A stretch of 16,422 nucleotides of DNA from NCBI GenBank assembly GCA_022592435.1, contig JABYQS010000638.1, forward strand, positions 1-16,422, given 5' to 3'. The notes beneath the pieces were generated by a model. It was not told the origin of the DNA. It saw only the letters and a program-made list of their open reading frames with translations, and did no database searches. Within the stretch, counting starts at the first letter, position 1, and each line of letters starts with the position of its first letter. The position numbers and the translations under genes were made by a program. Origin of the DNA: Cerioporus squamosus. Lineage: Eukaryota; Basidiomycota; Agaricomycetes; Polyporales; Polyporaceae. Of the stretch, positions 1 to 10,202 are shown piece by piece.

Positions 1-2807
1 TCGCGATGGTAGCTACGTACATATAGTTTCCCTTTGCTCTCGAATTCCCCGCGCGTTTGCGACGAGGGCTCCCTGCTACACCCCGGAACGACCGCTTGTT
101 CCAACACCGACTGTACCTCTGCTGTCATTTCTCGCAAGCGACGACGGCGATTCGGCGCATTCTTCACGCATGAACTCGTCCCAGACTTGCGTGTACTGTC
201 CGAGTCCAAGAGACAACGACGCATCCTGGAAACCAAGCAGGCGCGGAACGGCGAGGCGGGAGTCCTTCAGCCATGCCCTGAGTGAGAGGATCGTGTGCAG
301 GATATGCTACCCTCCACCATGGAAGCTTCCGAAGTCATCGCAACAGTGGCGAGCATCGGTGACAACGTGAGCGGCACGCCTGCTTCGCACAGTGGTGCTT
401 GGCCACTCGGACATCGCCGTCATGCATGTAGTAAACTGTGAGGATGGGTTCCTGGATTTGGTCCACCACTGCCGGCTTGCAGACGTACTGACTCCCGGCT
501 GTCACGCAACCAAGAGGGTATCGGACAGACATGCCAGCCTTCCCATCTGTCAGAACGCGAACTAGCCAAGTTGCGGCCCTCCGGACCCCACAGTGGAGGA
601 CTTGTGCTTGAGTCTTCTGCCAGAGGCTTAACCACAGGCTTGTGATTCGAGTCTGTATGTCCAATCTCTGTGTCGGGCTGCTGTGAACGGGTAAGTCTCT
701 GTAGAAAGTGGATCTCACCGCTCGGAAGGATGCATTATTGTCATGATGTGCCGGGTGCGTCCACCGCGGCTCAGCCGTCGCATATGCTACCCGATGTGCG
801 CTGTGGGAGTCGAGAACTCACGGGCTGGAATTGAAGATGTACCGGCTGCCAGAGCAACACTCGTCATGATATCTGGTCCCTAAGCTTGTTGTCGGTTCGG
901 GGCACGGTCGAGAGAAGGGCAGAAGCTTGATTGAAGGCGGCATCAGCGGGCAGTCCTCTGCGACCGGAACCACTGGTTACAACTTGCCAGGTTACTTGTA
1001 GCGCGGTAGGAATTTGCTGCAGGGGTTTGCAGATGGTGCATCGACGATGATCAGTGGCCGTAACACCCACAATGTATGGACGTACAGACGGGCAAATCGC
1101 CGCGATACGTACACTCCCATCCCCGTCTTTCCGCACGCAGACACCGGAGATGTCCGAAAATGTCATGCAACCCTGCTCGAGTCATGCGTCCCGAGTAGTT
1201 AACCGCACCTTGCACGCGACGCCTACAACTTGACAGTTGCGAGCCTTGCGTGAACTTGTCAAGTGCTGCATCTGTCCGCATGCACGGCCGTTTGAGGTGC
1301 AACTTCACGAGCAGTAGAGCTGCGCATAACAAGTGGTAGGAATCATGTGATGGGCAGCAGTTGTGTGCGGACTGGCGGATGCTAGTTTCATACACCGCTG
1401 CAAGCACAGCCAGAGAACCACGACGTCGCCCGAGTAGGGCGACGGGAGACACCGCGCTCTGCCGGCCGTTACATCGGGTGGTTTGTCGCTTCGACTCCCA
1501 GCTGTCCGTTTGCCGATTCTCGAAGCCTGAAGGACTGAAGACCGGCCGTCTCGGCGATGTGTCTTCAAGCAGCCGAGGATCGATGACCAGCAGTCCGCCC
1601 TTCTCGTGTTCGGGAGGTCACCGGTATGCAGGTATGTGAAGACGGCCCTAAAGTGATGTGGTATAAGTGCGGCAGCAGAGGGACATGGGAACACTCATCC
1701 GCCCGGCTCTGTGTACCAGCCTCTCCTCCTCTCCTGTTCGCGATACCCTCTCTGCACACTCGCCTCCGATTCAGAAGCTCTTGGACGACCGCTACATCTG
1801 ACTGCTGTGCGCTCGGGCAAGTATGGGTACCGTGAGCTCACCATCGCGCTCGACACTGACAGTCATCGTGTCGACATCTCCAGAAGGCCTTAGTCACAAC
1901 AGACCGAAAGGGACGAGGCCGGCCGTTGGGTGAGTTCTCGCCGTGTCGGTGCACATTGATCTCATACATCTGACAGAGACCTGTTAATCAGGGCGAGTTG
2001 TGAAGAGACAGAGAAGTCGTTAGTCAGGACGTACCACTGCTCTGCGTTGCAGACGAGCTCGACGGACGAGCCTGGGCGCGCATCTTGTGAGTGCTTGTAC
2101 GATTCAATGCGAACCCTCCTCACACCGATGTCATCTGTCAGGAGAACGGTCAGTTGAGCTCAGCCCGAGACATACTACTGTCGTTCGGGTACGCACTTCT
2201 GTTCACGTCCTATCTTCGCAGTCCGCTGACAGCCTCGGCACAGGACCTGCCTTTGCGCGACTCGCCTGAAACGCTGCACCTCGTGCCCGAAAGAGCGAGC
2301 GGGCGAGACCCCCGTTTACGCGGCTCAAACGTTTGCAGTCCTGAGTCGAGTCGGTTAGCCACTGTCCACGATGTACCGACCAGACGTCGCTCTGGCGTGT
2401 GCGTGTCTGCATGTACTTGTAGCCCCGGTTTTCTGCTCCCAAAGCCATCCGGCTTGTGCACGGAGCGGAGCCGATAACCGAGACTGGAGTTCATGACACG
2501 CCGTCCATGTCGCATGCACTAGGATCGCCTCCCGCCCTCGCTAAGTTCTCGCTGCTCGAACCGCGCCGTGGCTGGCACTGCGCCCGGGATGAGGACGACG
2601 CGGTTTCTAGTAGTTGGTGAGACATCATGGGGAGATGGGGCTGGAGGATGCTGGAGAGTACGTACTACGCATTCGAGATCAGCCTTGAGTGCCCGCCCCG
2701 TGACTCACTAGCGAAATCCACCGTGTTATTACAATCTATCCAACGATACACGTAGACCTACTACAAAGAACTCCAGACATAAGATACGGACGGGAACGAA
2801 CCGGTCT
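1..2807. other. Gene-free stretch at the left edge
   Basis: I find no coding gene here. Open frames are short (at most about 130 codons), overlap on both strands, and none gives a recognisable motif or can be extended by splicing into a plausible protein, unlike the rest of the window where exons join cleanly. I saw no long direct or terminal inverted repeats, no transposase or reverse-transcriptase motifs, and no tRNA. CpG is still common, so there is no obvious repeat-induced-mutation signature. The right end must hold the 3' untranslated region of the minus-strand gene ending at 2808. The remainder could be intergenic DNA, a non-coding transcript, or very old decayed sequence. Confidence 0.5.
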
Positions 2808-4950
2808 CTACTCCGGAGCCTTCTCCTTGCCCTTTTCTGCCATAGAAGGGGTCTTGACCGGGGACTTGGGACGCGTCGCGCGGCGGAAACTGCGCCGCTC
2901 GTACCATCGCGTGAGCCACGTTAGCAGCGAGAGCGTGCCGCAGGACATGAGGATCCACGCGATGATAACGGCCGCGTTCCGGCCGAGGTGGGAGTTCGTG
3001 TCGAACATGATAGTGCGAAGTGCCTGCGAGCTAAATTAAAATGTACGGTTAGTGGTGTCCTAGTATGGCCGTGCGTTCACACAACTCACAGGTTCCTGGA
3101 GAGCGGAAGGTTAGCGCAGTACACAACTCCGCAAGGGAAAGGCACACTCACCAGATGGGGAAGCCGCTGCCGTACGAGTAGAAGGAGTTTTGCAACTCGT
3201 CGGGGAGGACCACGGGGGCTACGTTGTACAGGATCTAGCAGAGCATGCGTCAGTCAGATAGGGCCGGCGACATCCATCTCACTCACCAGCGTGAATAGGA
3301 AGAACGGGACGAAGCGCGGCGTGAAGATCGTGATCATCGCCTCCAGCGACAACCCAAGCGCGCACATGCCGAGGTAGATGTAGAATAACGAGAGCAAGAA
3401 CCCTCCCGCCTGGCCGAACCTTTGCGAGCAAGATTATGAGCGGATGCGGTGCGTGCGATAGGGAGTTCAGACTCACTTCGTGCCGAGGGGTAACTTGAAA
3501 GCGAGGTTGACGAGGGCGTAGCTCACACTCAGCGGGAAATAGGCGACGAGCGGGACTATGATGCGGAGGGCGATGTATGGGAGGAATCTCATGTGCGGCG
3601 CGACGAGAGCTCGTGCAGTCGAGTTGGCCATAGTCTGAGGGCGTGGTAAGTATATGCCACAACCCGACGAGCTTGACTTACAATCATGAATCTGTCCAGA
3701 GGTTAGCTCAACGCAATGCGACGATCCGAAGCGCACTCACGAGAATATGCATAAGAATATGTTACCGACGAGCGTCACAGCCTGAGCAGCGGGGGCGTTG
3801 TACGGTCGGAGGTTGACCATCGTCCAGCTAATGGCGGGAGTGATCGTCTGGGGCGCATTGGCGATCAGCTGGAGAGCAGTCGTGTTCGGCTGGCCGTTCG
3901 AGTTGATCTGCGCAAAATACCGCTGAGCGGTTTGCGTTGCATAGGCGGAAGTGGTTGCTTGGAGCATGGCCGTCGTAAGCGGAACTATGTAGTTCCCCGT
4001 CGCGATCTCCTGACGAGCCTGCGATGACCGTAAGGCCAGTCCTCATACTAGGCCGACGGATGCACGCACCTGCGAGTAGTAGACCTTGATGGCAGACGTG
4101 GGATCGTAGGACTGGTCCCCGTTCACGCGAGCATGGGACAGATGTGTCGTCGCGTTGGGCTGAACTGAGCGGGGAAGTTTGGACGTCGATACTTTCGCCA
4201 AGCATCGGACATGGACTCACCTACAACAGCGACCCATACGCGCTCCTCCAGGACCATGCGCTGCACGTCGTTGTCGTCTCCGACGTCGTCTGGATCCATG
4301 AACTTCCATGCGAGCTGCGGGCCAGGGGGCGAAAACTTGCGGACAGCGGCGACGAGGCCCTGGCCTACGCGGGAGCCGTCGCGGTCGATGAACCATGCCT
4401 CAAGGTTTCCGGTGAGCTTCGCGGAATCGGAGAGAGCGCCCCAGTAGCTGTGTGGGGGTGGGCGTCAACAAGCTACGAACGTGGTCGCGGTGTTCCGGCG
4501 AACTTACACAGGAAGACATATCCACATCAGGAGAGTGATCAACGCCGTGGCCCGCGAAATAATAATGAAGTACTCCCGCCGGAGAGGCGCGAGCCTGGGC
4601 TCGGAGAAGACTGCGTTGCGAGGCAGAAATGAACGGGTGCGTTGCGGGGAAGACACAGGAGACTCACATCCGCGGAAGGGAGCAGGCGTCGCGACCTCAT
4701 CGACTTCGGCGACGAAGGAAGACTTGGGACTGGGCTTATTTCCGTCGTAGAGGTCGGACTGCTGGATGCCGCTCGAGACATGGATCTGTGCCGTGTCTTC
4801 GGCATGCCGAGCTGCCGAGGACCCGTGGCCTATGGATTCCGCAGCGAGAACGGCGCCCGCCCGGCTGCTTTGCGCTGGCAGGTCCATTCCAAGAGCCGTG
4901 GACGTCGAGCGGGGGCGTGTGGTCACCGTCGAGGACAACGACCACCACAT
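2808..4950 (-). CDS. SNG1: SNG1/DUF3533-family multipass membrane protein
   Basis: Eleven exons read in the minus direction: 4668-4950, 4508-4610, 4221-4447, 4070-4164, 3741-4018, 3682-3691, 3477-3634, 3287-3419, 3152-3234, 3090-3095, 2808-3030; all phases agree and give 532 aa, close to the 547 aa of yeast Sng1. Family signs: a polar cytoplasmic N-terminus (about 1-105), a first membrane helix (about 108-129) ending in the typical VYWGAL, a soluble lumenal/extracellular domain (about 130-305), then a cluster of hydrophobic helices (about 305-500) with FPIWNLSQALRTIMF and a LGRNAAVIIAW segment, and a Lys-rich tail. Yeast Sng1 gives resistance to nitrosoguanidine and acts at the plasma membrane; the molecular activity of DUF3533 proteins is poorly defined. 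The start is the first in-frame ATG after a TAG; a spliced 5' exon is possible. Intron 1 (4611-4667) is 57 nt and stop-free, so its retention would add 19 residues. Confidence 0.85.
3090..3095 (-). other. 6-nt micro-exon (exon 10 of the SNG1-like gene)
   Basis: The exon GAACCT is bounded by CTCTCCAG upstream and GTGAGT downstream. Its flanking introns (3096-3151, 56 nt; 3031-3089, 59 nt) each have a strong GTGAGT donor and a CTAAC branch point. It completes Trp457, gives Asn458, and supplies two bases of Leu459 in the conserved PIWNLSQ segment. Skipping keeps frame but replaces WNL by a single Cys. Confidence 0.8.
3682..3691 (-). other. 10-nt micro-exon (exon 6 of the SNG1-like gene)
   Basis: The exon ATTCATGATT lies between acceptor GGACAG and donor GTAAGT, flanked by introns of 49 nt (3692-3740) and 47 nt (3635-3681), among the shortest in the window. 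It encodes the end of a split Ser plus Phe-Met-Ile inside a membrane helix. Skipping it shifts the frame by one base, so inclusion is needed for a full-length protein. Confidence 0.8.
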
Positions 4951-5030
4951 CGGCCCCCCTGCCCGGTCCTCGCTAGCGGACACCGGCGCCTGCTATGTGT
5001 CATCAGGGCGCAAGGGCTCAAACAGCTGCA

Positions 5031-5047
5031 TCTATATGTTGACGTCA
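5031..5047 (-). promoter_or_regulatory. CRE palindrome plus TATA-like element upstream of the SNG1-like gene
   Basis: A perfect TGACGTCA palindrome (5040-5047) is the binding site of ATF/CREB-type bZIP factors (in fungi, stress regulators of the Atf1/Sko1 kind). On the minus strand it is directly followed by a TATA-like ACATATAGA (5032-5040). Together they lie about 80-97 nt upstream of the start codon at 4950. Position and order fit a promoter; function is inferred. Confidence 0.45.
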
Positions 5048-5065
5048 GTGCAGCCTGCACCATCA

Positions 5066-5137
5066 TCCGATATGGTGTAGTGGCTAACATTATCGCCTCT
5101 CACGCGATAGCCCGGGGTTCGATTCCCCGTGTCGGAA
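5066..5137 (+). tRNA. tRNA-Glu (anticodon CTC)
   Basis: A 72-nt intronless tRNA. The acceptor stem pairs TCCGATA (5066-5072) with TGTCGGA (5130-5136), with discriminator A at 5137. The anticodon stem ATCGC (5092-5096) pairs with GCGAT (5104-5108) around loop CTCTCAC, giving anticodon CTC at 5099-5101, which reads GAG. The T arm is CGGGG/CCCCG (5113-5117/5125-5129) around TTCGATT, giving a perfect B box GGTTCGATTCC. CCA is not encoded, as expected for a eukaryotic gene. No strong T-run terminator follows immediately; short T-rich stretches occur at 5138-5142 and 5156-5160. It lies antisense between two minus-strand genes. Confidence 0.95.
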
Positions 5138-5237
5138 TCTTCAACTCTAGCTGAGTCTTTGGCAGGAGGGTCCTTTTCGTATGCTCACACACTCCTTGAT
5201 AGAATCCACCGGCCACGCACGGAGTCGTCTTACACTG

Positions 5238-8200
5238 TCACTCGAAGTATATCAAGACATCGCCCGCCTGTACTGCTCCACCCTCCTGCACGTCACGTCC
5301 GAAACCCTTCACTCTACGCCCAACATTCTCCTCGCCTGCCTCGATATTGACCTCTGTCTTCATGGCCTCGAGAATCAACAGAACTTGCTCCGCACTGGTC
5401 ACCTTGTCCCCAATCGCGCACTTGATCTTCCAGACGTGCGCGGTCAGCGAGGACGTGAGGGATTCCCCTTCATCGGCGTCTGTTCAGTCGCGTCAGACTC
5501 AACAATTTGCACGACGGCGATATAGGTCGACACACACCTGTGGGATGCGAGTCAGAGGCGACAGATTTGCGCGCCTCCATTTCTTCCCGGCGTTGGCGAT
5601 CCCATTCTGCGAACAGCTCGCGTTCCCTGTGAACATGCTGTCAACAGAGCCCGAACTCGTTGGCTCAGTGGCACCACTTACCGCGCCTCCTCTGCAGCGA
5701 CGGCGCGAGCTTGCCTCGCCCGGAACTCTCTGACTTCGGCCTCGATGCTTGTCACGAACGCAGTGTACTCCGCCATAGAGAACGTGCGTTCTTCGATCTA
5801 CAGTACGAACTCACGTCAGCGTCGCTACATCCGACCAGCGGGCGATATGGCGAGACCTTGAAAGCGTACTGCCCAGCATCAAACTGGCTCTCAAGCTAGC
5901 ACACGGAGACTCTGAGTCAACAAGCGCAAGAGGCTGGGATGCAGTCAGTGCGACGTACCCGTAGGTACTCCTCCTCGCTCACGACTTCATACGCGACCTA
6001 TCAGTCGTTCGTCAGACATGCCATGCGACCTGCCACCGCCAGCGGGAGGCTGCTGTACTAGTAGTACGTACCTGGTCAAACGGGCGCAGCATCCACGGTC
6101 TGTCCGGTGCGAAGTCGCGCCCCTTGCCCCACGTCTGCCACGGCGGCAGCGTGCGTCCGTAGAGCTGGTACCCTCCCGGCGACTCAATGGGATAGATGGC
6201 TGCGACGACGCCTGCGATACCGATCGCTCCCTGGTGACCACGGACGTTGTCGTCTGTCAGCACAACAGCGGATGCGCAGACCTATGTAAGGGGCGCACTT
6301 ACTCGAGGCGTGTATGTCCGCGACGGGTTCATCTTCTGTCCGACTAGTCGACAGCGCGGATCGATCTTTGCGTTCATTCAGCACCCGACTGGAACTTGGA
6401 GCATGTGACATGGACGTACAGGAACAAGGAAGGGGCACGCTAGGTAGAAGCCGACTCCCAGGACAAGCTGCATGAAGTATTCGATTAGCAGCTGAGCAGA
6501 ACGAGCGCATACGCACTCACCCAGTCTGTCCGGACGAGCATCTTCAAAGCCTCTTCCGCGCTCTCTAGACCGTTGTTCTTGGCGAGGTACTCGATGTTGC
6601 TCGGCAGATACACAGCGTTCTCTCTGATACTCCGCATGTACCTCTCCAGAGCTTCTCGATTCCACCTGTCGTCCAGGACTACGGGGAACGTAATCCGACG
6701 ACCCGGGAACGTGAGCGACTCAACGCTCGCTGGAAGCGCCGCCTCCGCCTCGATCAAGGCGGCGAGCAAATCGCCCTGCGAGACGACGAGGGGATCGTAG
6801 TGTACCTACGGACCGCGCGGAAGTTCAGTACACCTGTGCTCAGGATCCCGGAAGCACGAATGCGACTCGCCATGGTCGAGCGTATGCACGGCGCGAGCGT
6901 CCATATGCCCTTAGTACCGCGCTTCTTGACTTCCGTCTCAAACGCGTGGATGCGAGCGCGGATGGCGAAGTCCAGCACCATGTCCCCGAATTCGACTAGG
7001 ATTGCGGAGTCTCCGGCTTGCCGGAATACGACCCCTGGACGTTTGCTGGCATGATCTGGCGGCACGGTGTGCAGCCGCGGGTCGATGTCAGTGTCCTCAA
7101 AGCCCACCGATGGTAGTGAACTTAGGTTGTCAGCGTGTCCACGAGAGCTTTCAGGGGGCGCTCCTGGTCCTGGTGAAGTGACATAGCTTGGTCATTAGAT
7201 ATGCGCTTGAAGTGGACAGTATTTCCCGCGCGGAGCTGCCCGAGCTTCCACCTAGCGAACCATCAACCAGCGCTCCCTCAGCGCAAAGAGAGAAACAGCA
7301 CTCACAGCTCGGCACTCGCGACAGTACACACGCACAGGTAGCCACCCATATCCGGGCCTTCGTGCGTCAGGATAACAGGTGTGTCCCCGTTCACGTTGAT
7401 CGTGCCGAACGCATACCCGTTGTCGAGGATATTACTGGGATGCGAGCCCCCTTCCCCACCGTTCTCGCGCGCCCACTTGATCTGCGGCCCTTCCAGGCGG
7501 ATCCCCATCCGGTTGCTCGAAGCGCTGACTGTCCACCTCGTGCTGAAGATCTCCGAGATGCCCTCTGGCGTGATGAAGGTCGGGTCACACTGGGGTCCCG
7601 GGAGGACGTAGACCGTCCAATCGGAAGGGTACGTCGGGACCAGAGAGGGAGGTAGAGTAGGAAGACGGTCGGACGCCGTCGGTGCACAGTCTCCGATGGC
7701 GACCTGGTCGCCAGCAGTCAGAGCGCGGCCCTGGTACCCTCCCAGCCCCATCGAAGTCGACTTGGACCCGAGGTAACATGGTATCTCCGGGAACCCGCCT
7801 CGGACGGCGAGATACGTGCGCATCCCGGTACCTTTGGCGGTGCCGACGACAAGCTTGGATCCAGCAGGTACGACGATGCGCTCCCACATCCGCGCTTCAT
7901 TTCCGTCCACACTGATAGTGCTGGGTGCGCCGGTGACAGCGACGACCACAGCTATATGGAAGAGGAGTCGACACCCTGTTAGGGTGAGCTCCAGTCCTTC
8001 TGTGCCGGGTTCGTTCCCTACAAGGACGTTCGCGATCCGGAACGCGAATGAGTCCATGGGCCCACTTCGTGGCATACCGAGGCCGATACGCCGTCCTGGA
8101 TAGTCCTGCACTGTCGCCTCGAGGCCGCCGTTCAGTACAGTGAACGCCCTGGCGCACTGGCTAATCAGTACTCGGGCAGCTAGACATGCGAGAACACGAT

Positions 8201-9881
8201 ACACACCTGGGAGTGAACGCGAAAGAGTCCAGGAAGGTCGTTGTGGCGTTCCCAGCACGGAACGTCTCCGAGTCGCATATCGCCTTCAGGTACTGGACGT
8301 TGTTTGGCGGGCCATACAGCTTTGTCCTAGAAAGGACGTCGGATAGTCGTTCGATGGCCTCGGCTCGCGACGCGCCAGAGATGACAAGCTTACACGCCAG
8401 AGGATCATAGTGTGGGGTGATGGTTGTCCCGGTCTCAACCCAGGACTCTACCCGCAGATAATCCTCTTGCGGGAACGAGACTTGTTGCAGAACGCCCGGG
8501 GAGGGCTTGAATTGCGCGGACGGGTTCTCGCAAGTAGACGCGCACCTCAATAGCGTGGTGCCGGCGCTGGGATGGAGAAACCGAGTATAGACCTTGGTCG
8601 TAGAACGGATGCGAAAGTATAGCTTCGTTGAGCTTGTCATGCGTCGCGATGCCTAGCACGATCATCAGCTCAACGAGATCAAGGCCGGGGTTGGTTTCCT
8701 CAGTGACTGGATGCTCTACCTGTGGATACCGTTAACAAGGCAGAGCAAGGAGCACGGTGCGCCATCTGGCTCTCACCTGCAGCCGGGTGTTCATCTCGAG
8801 GAAGAAGAACTCCCCACTTGCGTCGTCTACCAGGAACTCAATAGTGCCTGCAGAATCGTACTGCACATGCTCCGCCAGACGGACTGCAGCTGCCCACAGA
8901 CGTCTCTGTATATCTGGAAGTAGTTATACTGAGCCATCCATCCCTGATACATCACAACAGATGACGGACCAGGGTGACGAATCATGATAGGGCTGGGAGC
9001 CTCTTCAACGACCTTCTGATGCCTCCTTTGAACGCTACATTCACGTTCGCCCATGTGGATGGCGTGGCCTTTGCCGTCTCCGAAGACCTAGGAAGGCGCT
9101 GTCATTCAAGGATGTGGACACGGGATGGCAACGCACTTGAACTTCAACGTGCCGCGCACGTGGGTAGTACCGCTCGATGAAGAGCCCATCGTTGTGAAAC
9201 AACGTCTGTGTTTGTCGCACATCAAGTTAGAAGGAGGCGACGCGGGCTGGCAGCGTCGACACTAACCTGCGCGCGTGCTTGAGTAGACTTGAACTTCTCG
9301 CGCAGCTCTTCGATGGAGTTGCAGACGACGAGCCCCATACCTCCTCCGCCCGCTGTCGACTTCAGCATAACAGGAAGCCCGATCTGCGATGCCAACACGA
9401 CTGCGTCGTCCGCATCTCGCAGCAAACCTTGTGAGCCAGGCACTAGCGGCACATCCACCTCCCTAGCCAACTCTCGCGCGCGATGTTTCAAACCCATCGC
9501 TTCAATCGTCTCGGGACGAGGACCCAACCAGCCGATGCCCGCGTCGATCACCATCTGCGCGAACGTCGCGTTCTCGGACAAGAACCCGTATCCCGGGTGC
9601 ACCAACGTCACCCCTCGCTTCTTGCATATCGCGACTATGGCTTCGGCATCCAGATACCCGCGTGCGTTGGAGACGGGGTCGTCGTCCTGCGGGCGAAGTG
9701 CGACGGCTTCGTCTGCGAGGATGACGTGAGGCGCCGTCGCGTCGGGACGTGTGTATACCGCGACGGTGCGGATGTTCAGACGCTTCGCTGTGCGGATGAT
9801 GCGCACCGCGATCTCGCCGCGGTTCGCGATGAGGAGCTTGTGTGATGTGTAGGCGATAGCTGGAGGGTCCGAGGACGACAT
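5238..9881 (-). CDS. Urea-carboxylase-like biotin enzyme (biotin carboxylase + PxpC-like + PxpB-like + biotin carrier), no amidase domain
   Basis: Seventeen exons: 9267-9881, 9137-9205, 8970-9087, 8777-8913, 8207-8719, 7306-8148, 7183-7251, 6871-7120, 6521-6805, 6420-6467, 6303-6365, 6072-6230, 5959-5997, 5857-5895, 5682-5797, 5538-5626, 5238-5479. The protein is 1230 aa after allowing for one extra base at 8532-8533. Domains in order: biotin carboxylase (about 10-470: [14 protein letters not shown]-grasp loop [26 protein letters not shown], catalytic [11 protein letters not shown]); AHS2/KipA/PxpC-like (about 484-785: [30 protein letters not shown]); AHS1/KipI/PxpB-like (about 805-1056: [32 protein letters not shown]); linker; biotin carrier (about 1150-1230) with EAMKTE, biotinyl Lys1191. 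Order and length match the carboxylase half of yeast urea amidolyase Dur1,2, but the allophanate hydrolase half is absent. The divergent PxpA neighbour suggests a 5-oxoprolinase-like role instead; this is inference. Introns 3, 7 and 14 use GTC donors and intron 8 is GC-AG. Confidence 0.88.
5358..5360 (-). other. Biotinyl-lysine codon of the carrier domain
   Basis: This AAG codon is the Lys of the Glu-Ala-Met-Lys biotinylation motif, about 40 residues before the stop. The motif is intact, so the carrier domain should be a substrate for the cell's biotin protein ligase. Confidence 0.9.
6806..6870 (-). other. GC-AG intron (intron 8 of the urea-carboxylase-like gene)
   Basis: The upstream exon must end after ATG of the conserved CIRSTM and the next must start with GTACACTACGAT (VHYDPL), both phase 0. 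The only donor fitting is ATG|GCGAGT, a GC donor; the end is CCGTAG with branch-like TACTGAAC. Every nearby GT gives the wrong frame. The 65-nt length is normal for the window. Confidence 0.75.
8532..8533 (-). other. Apparent +1 frameshift in the biotin carboxylase domain
   Basis: The frame encoding HHAIEVRVY runs into Leu-Arg-Glu-Pro, while the expected continuation [17 protein letters not shown] lies one base further on. Removing one T of the TACTTGCGAG context restores the family sequence. No intron of usable size spans the point, and the exon is 513 nt where 512 are needed by phase. It may be a sequencing error, a disabling mutation, or, less likely, programmed +1 frameshifting. Confidence 0.8.
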
Positions 9882-10202
9882 CACAGACTTGAAGGACGAG
9901 ATGCAGCGGGGAATGGCGGGACTCCGCGTAGAGGACTGGGCTTATAATAGTATGAGTTCATGCATGGCTTGGACGCGATAGCATGAGAGTATAACCTTGC
10001 ATCCTCGGCGGTGTCCCATGACCATAGCATGGAGTCCCTTATCTCAATCTGCTCGGCTATTAGGGGTATGCATGATCACGGTTCAACTCGCCTAGGGTAG
10101 TAGTATATCTAACCTCGTAGATGCCCTCAGCTAGCCACCACAGCACTCTTCAGTCCACTTTCACGAGCTCGAACGTATCGACCACCCGCTCGGACGTCGG
10201 AC
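9882..10202. promoter_or_regulatory. Shared divergent promoter region
   Basis: These 321 bp separate the start codons of two divergently transcribed genes, so they should contain both promoters. A TATA-like TATTATAAG lies at 9941-9949 on the minus strand, about 60 nt upstream of the minus-strand ATG. A weaker GTATATCT lies at 10103-10110, about 95 nt upstream of the plus-strand ATG. One GATAAG (10038-10043, minus) and one CGATAG (9976-9981, plus) match the fungal nitrogen GATA-factor consensus, but that number is about what chance gives. Shared control of the pair is an inference from orientation. Confidence 0.55.

Noticed and set aside
335..718. 127-codon open frame on the minus strand
   Set aside because: No recognisable motifs, not extendable by plausible splicing, and similar-length frames occur in the other strand and frames nearby.
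2091..2477. 128-codon open frame on the plus strand
   Set aside because: No ATG-supported start context, no family features, and overlapped by comparable frames on the minus strand.
7121..7182. In-frame stop after [10 protein letters not shown] as a truncation between the KipA- and KipI-like regions
   Set aside because: A 62-nt intron with a CTGAC branch point and an AAG acceptor removes the stop and joins the frames exactly, so no truncation is needed.
7302..8258. The 318-codon open frame treated as a standalone KipA-like gene
   Set aside because: Its upstream end is intron sequence and both ends splice in phase to the biotin carboxylase and KipI-like exons, so it is an internal exon of the fused gene.
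8532..8533. Programmed +1 frameshifting as the preferred explanation
   Set aside because: The TAC TTG C context does not match well-known fungal slippery sites such as CUU AGG C, and I see no supporting stop or structure; an indel or sequencing error is simpler.
9882..10202. Two GATA-factor sites (GATAAG, CGATAG) as evidence of nitrogen regulation of the divergent pair
   Set aside because: About one HGATAR match is expected by chance in 321 bp on two strands, so two matches carry little weight.
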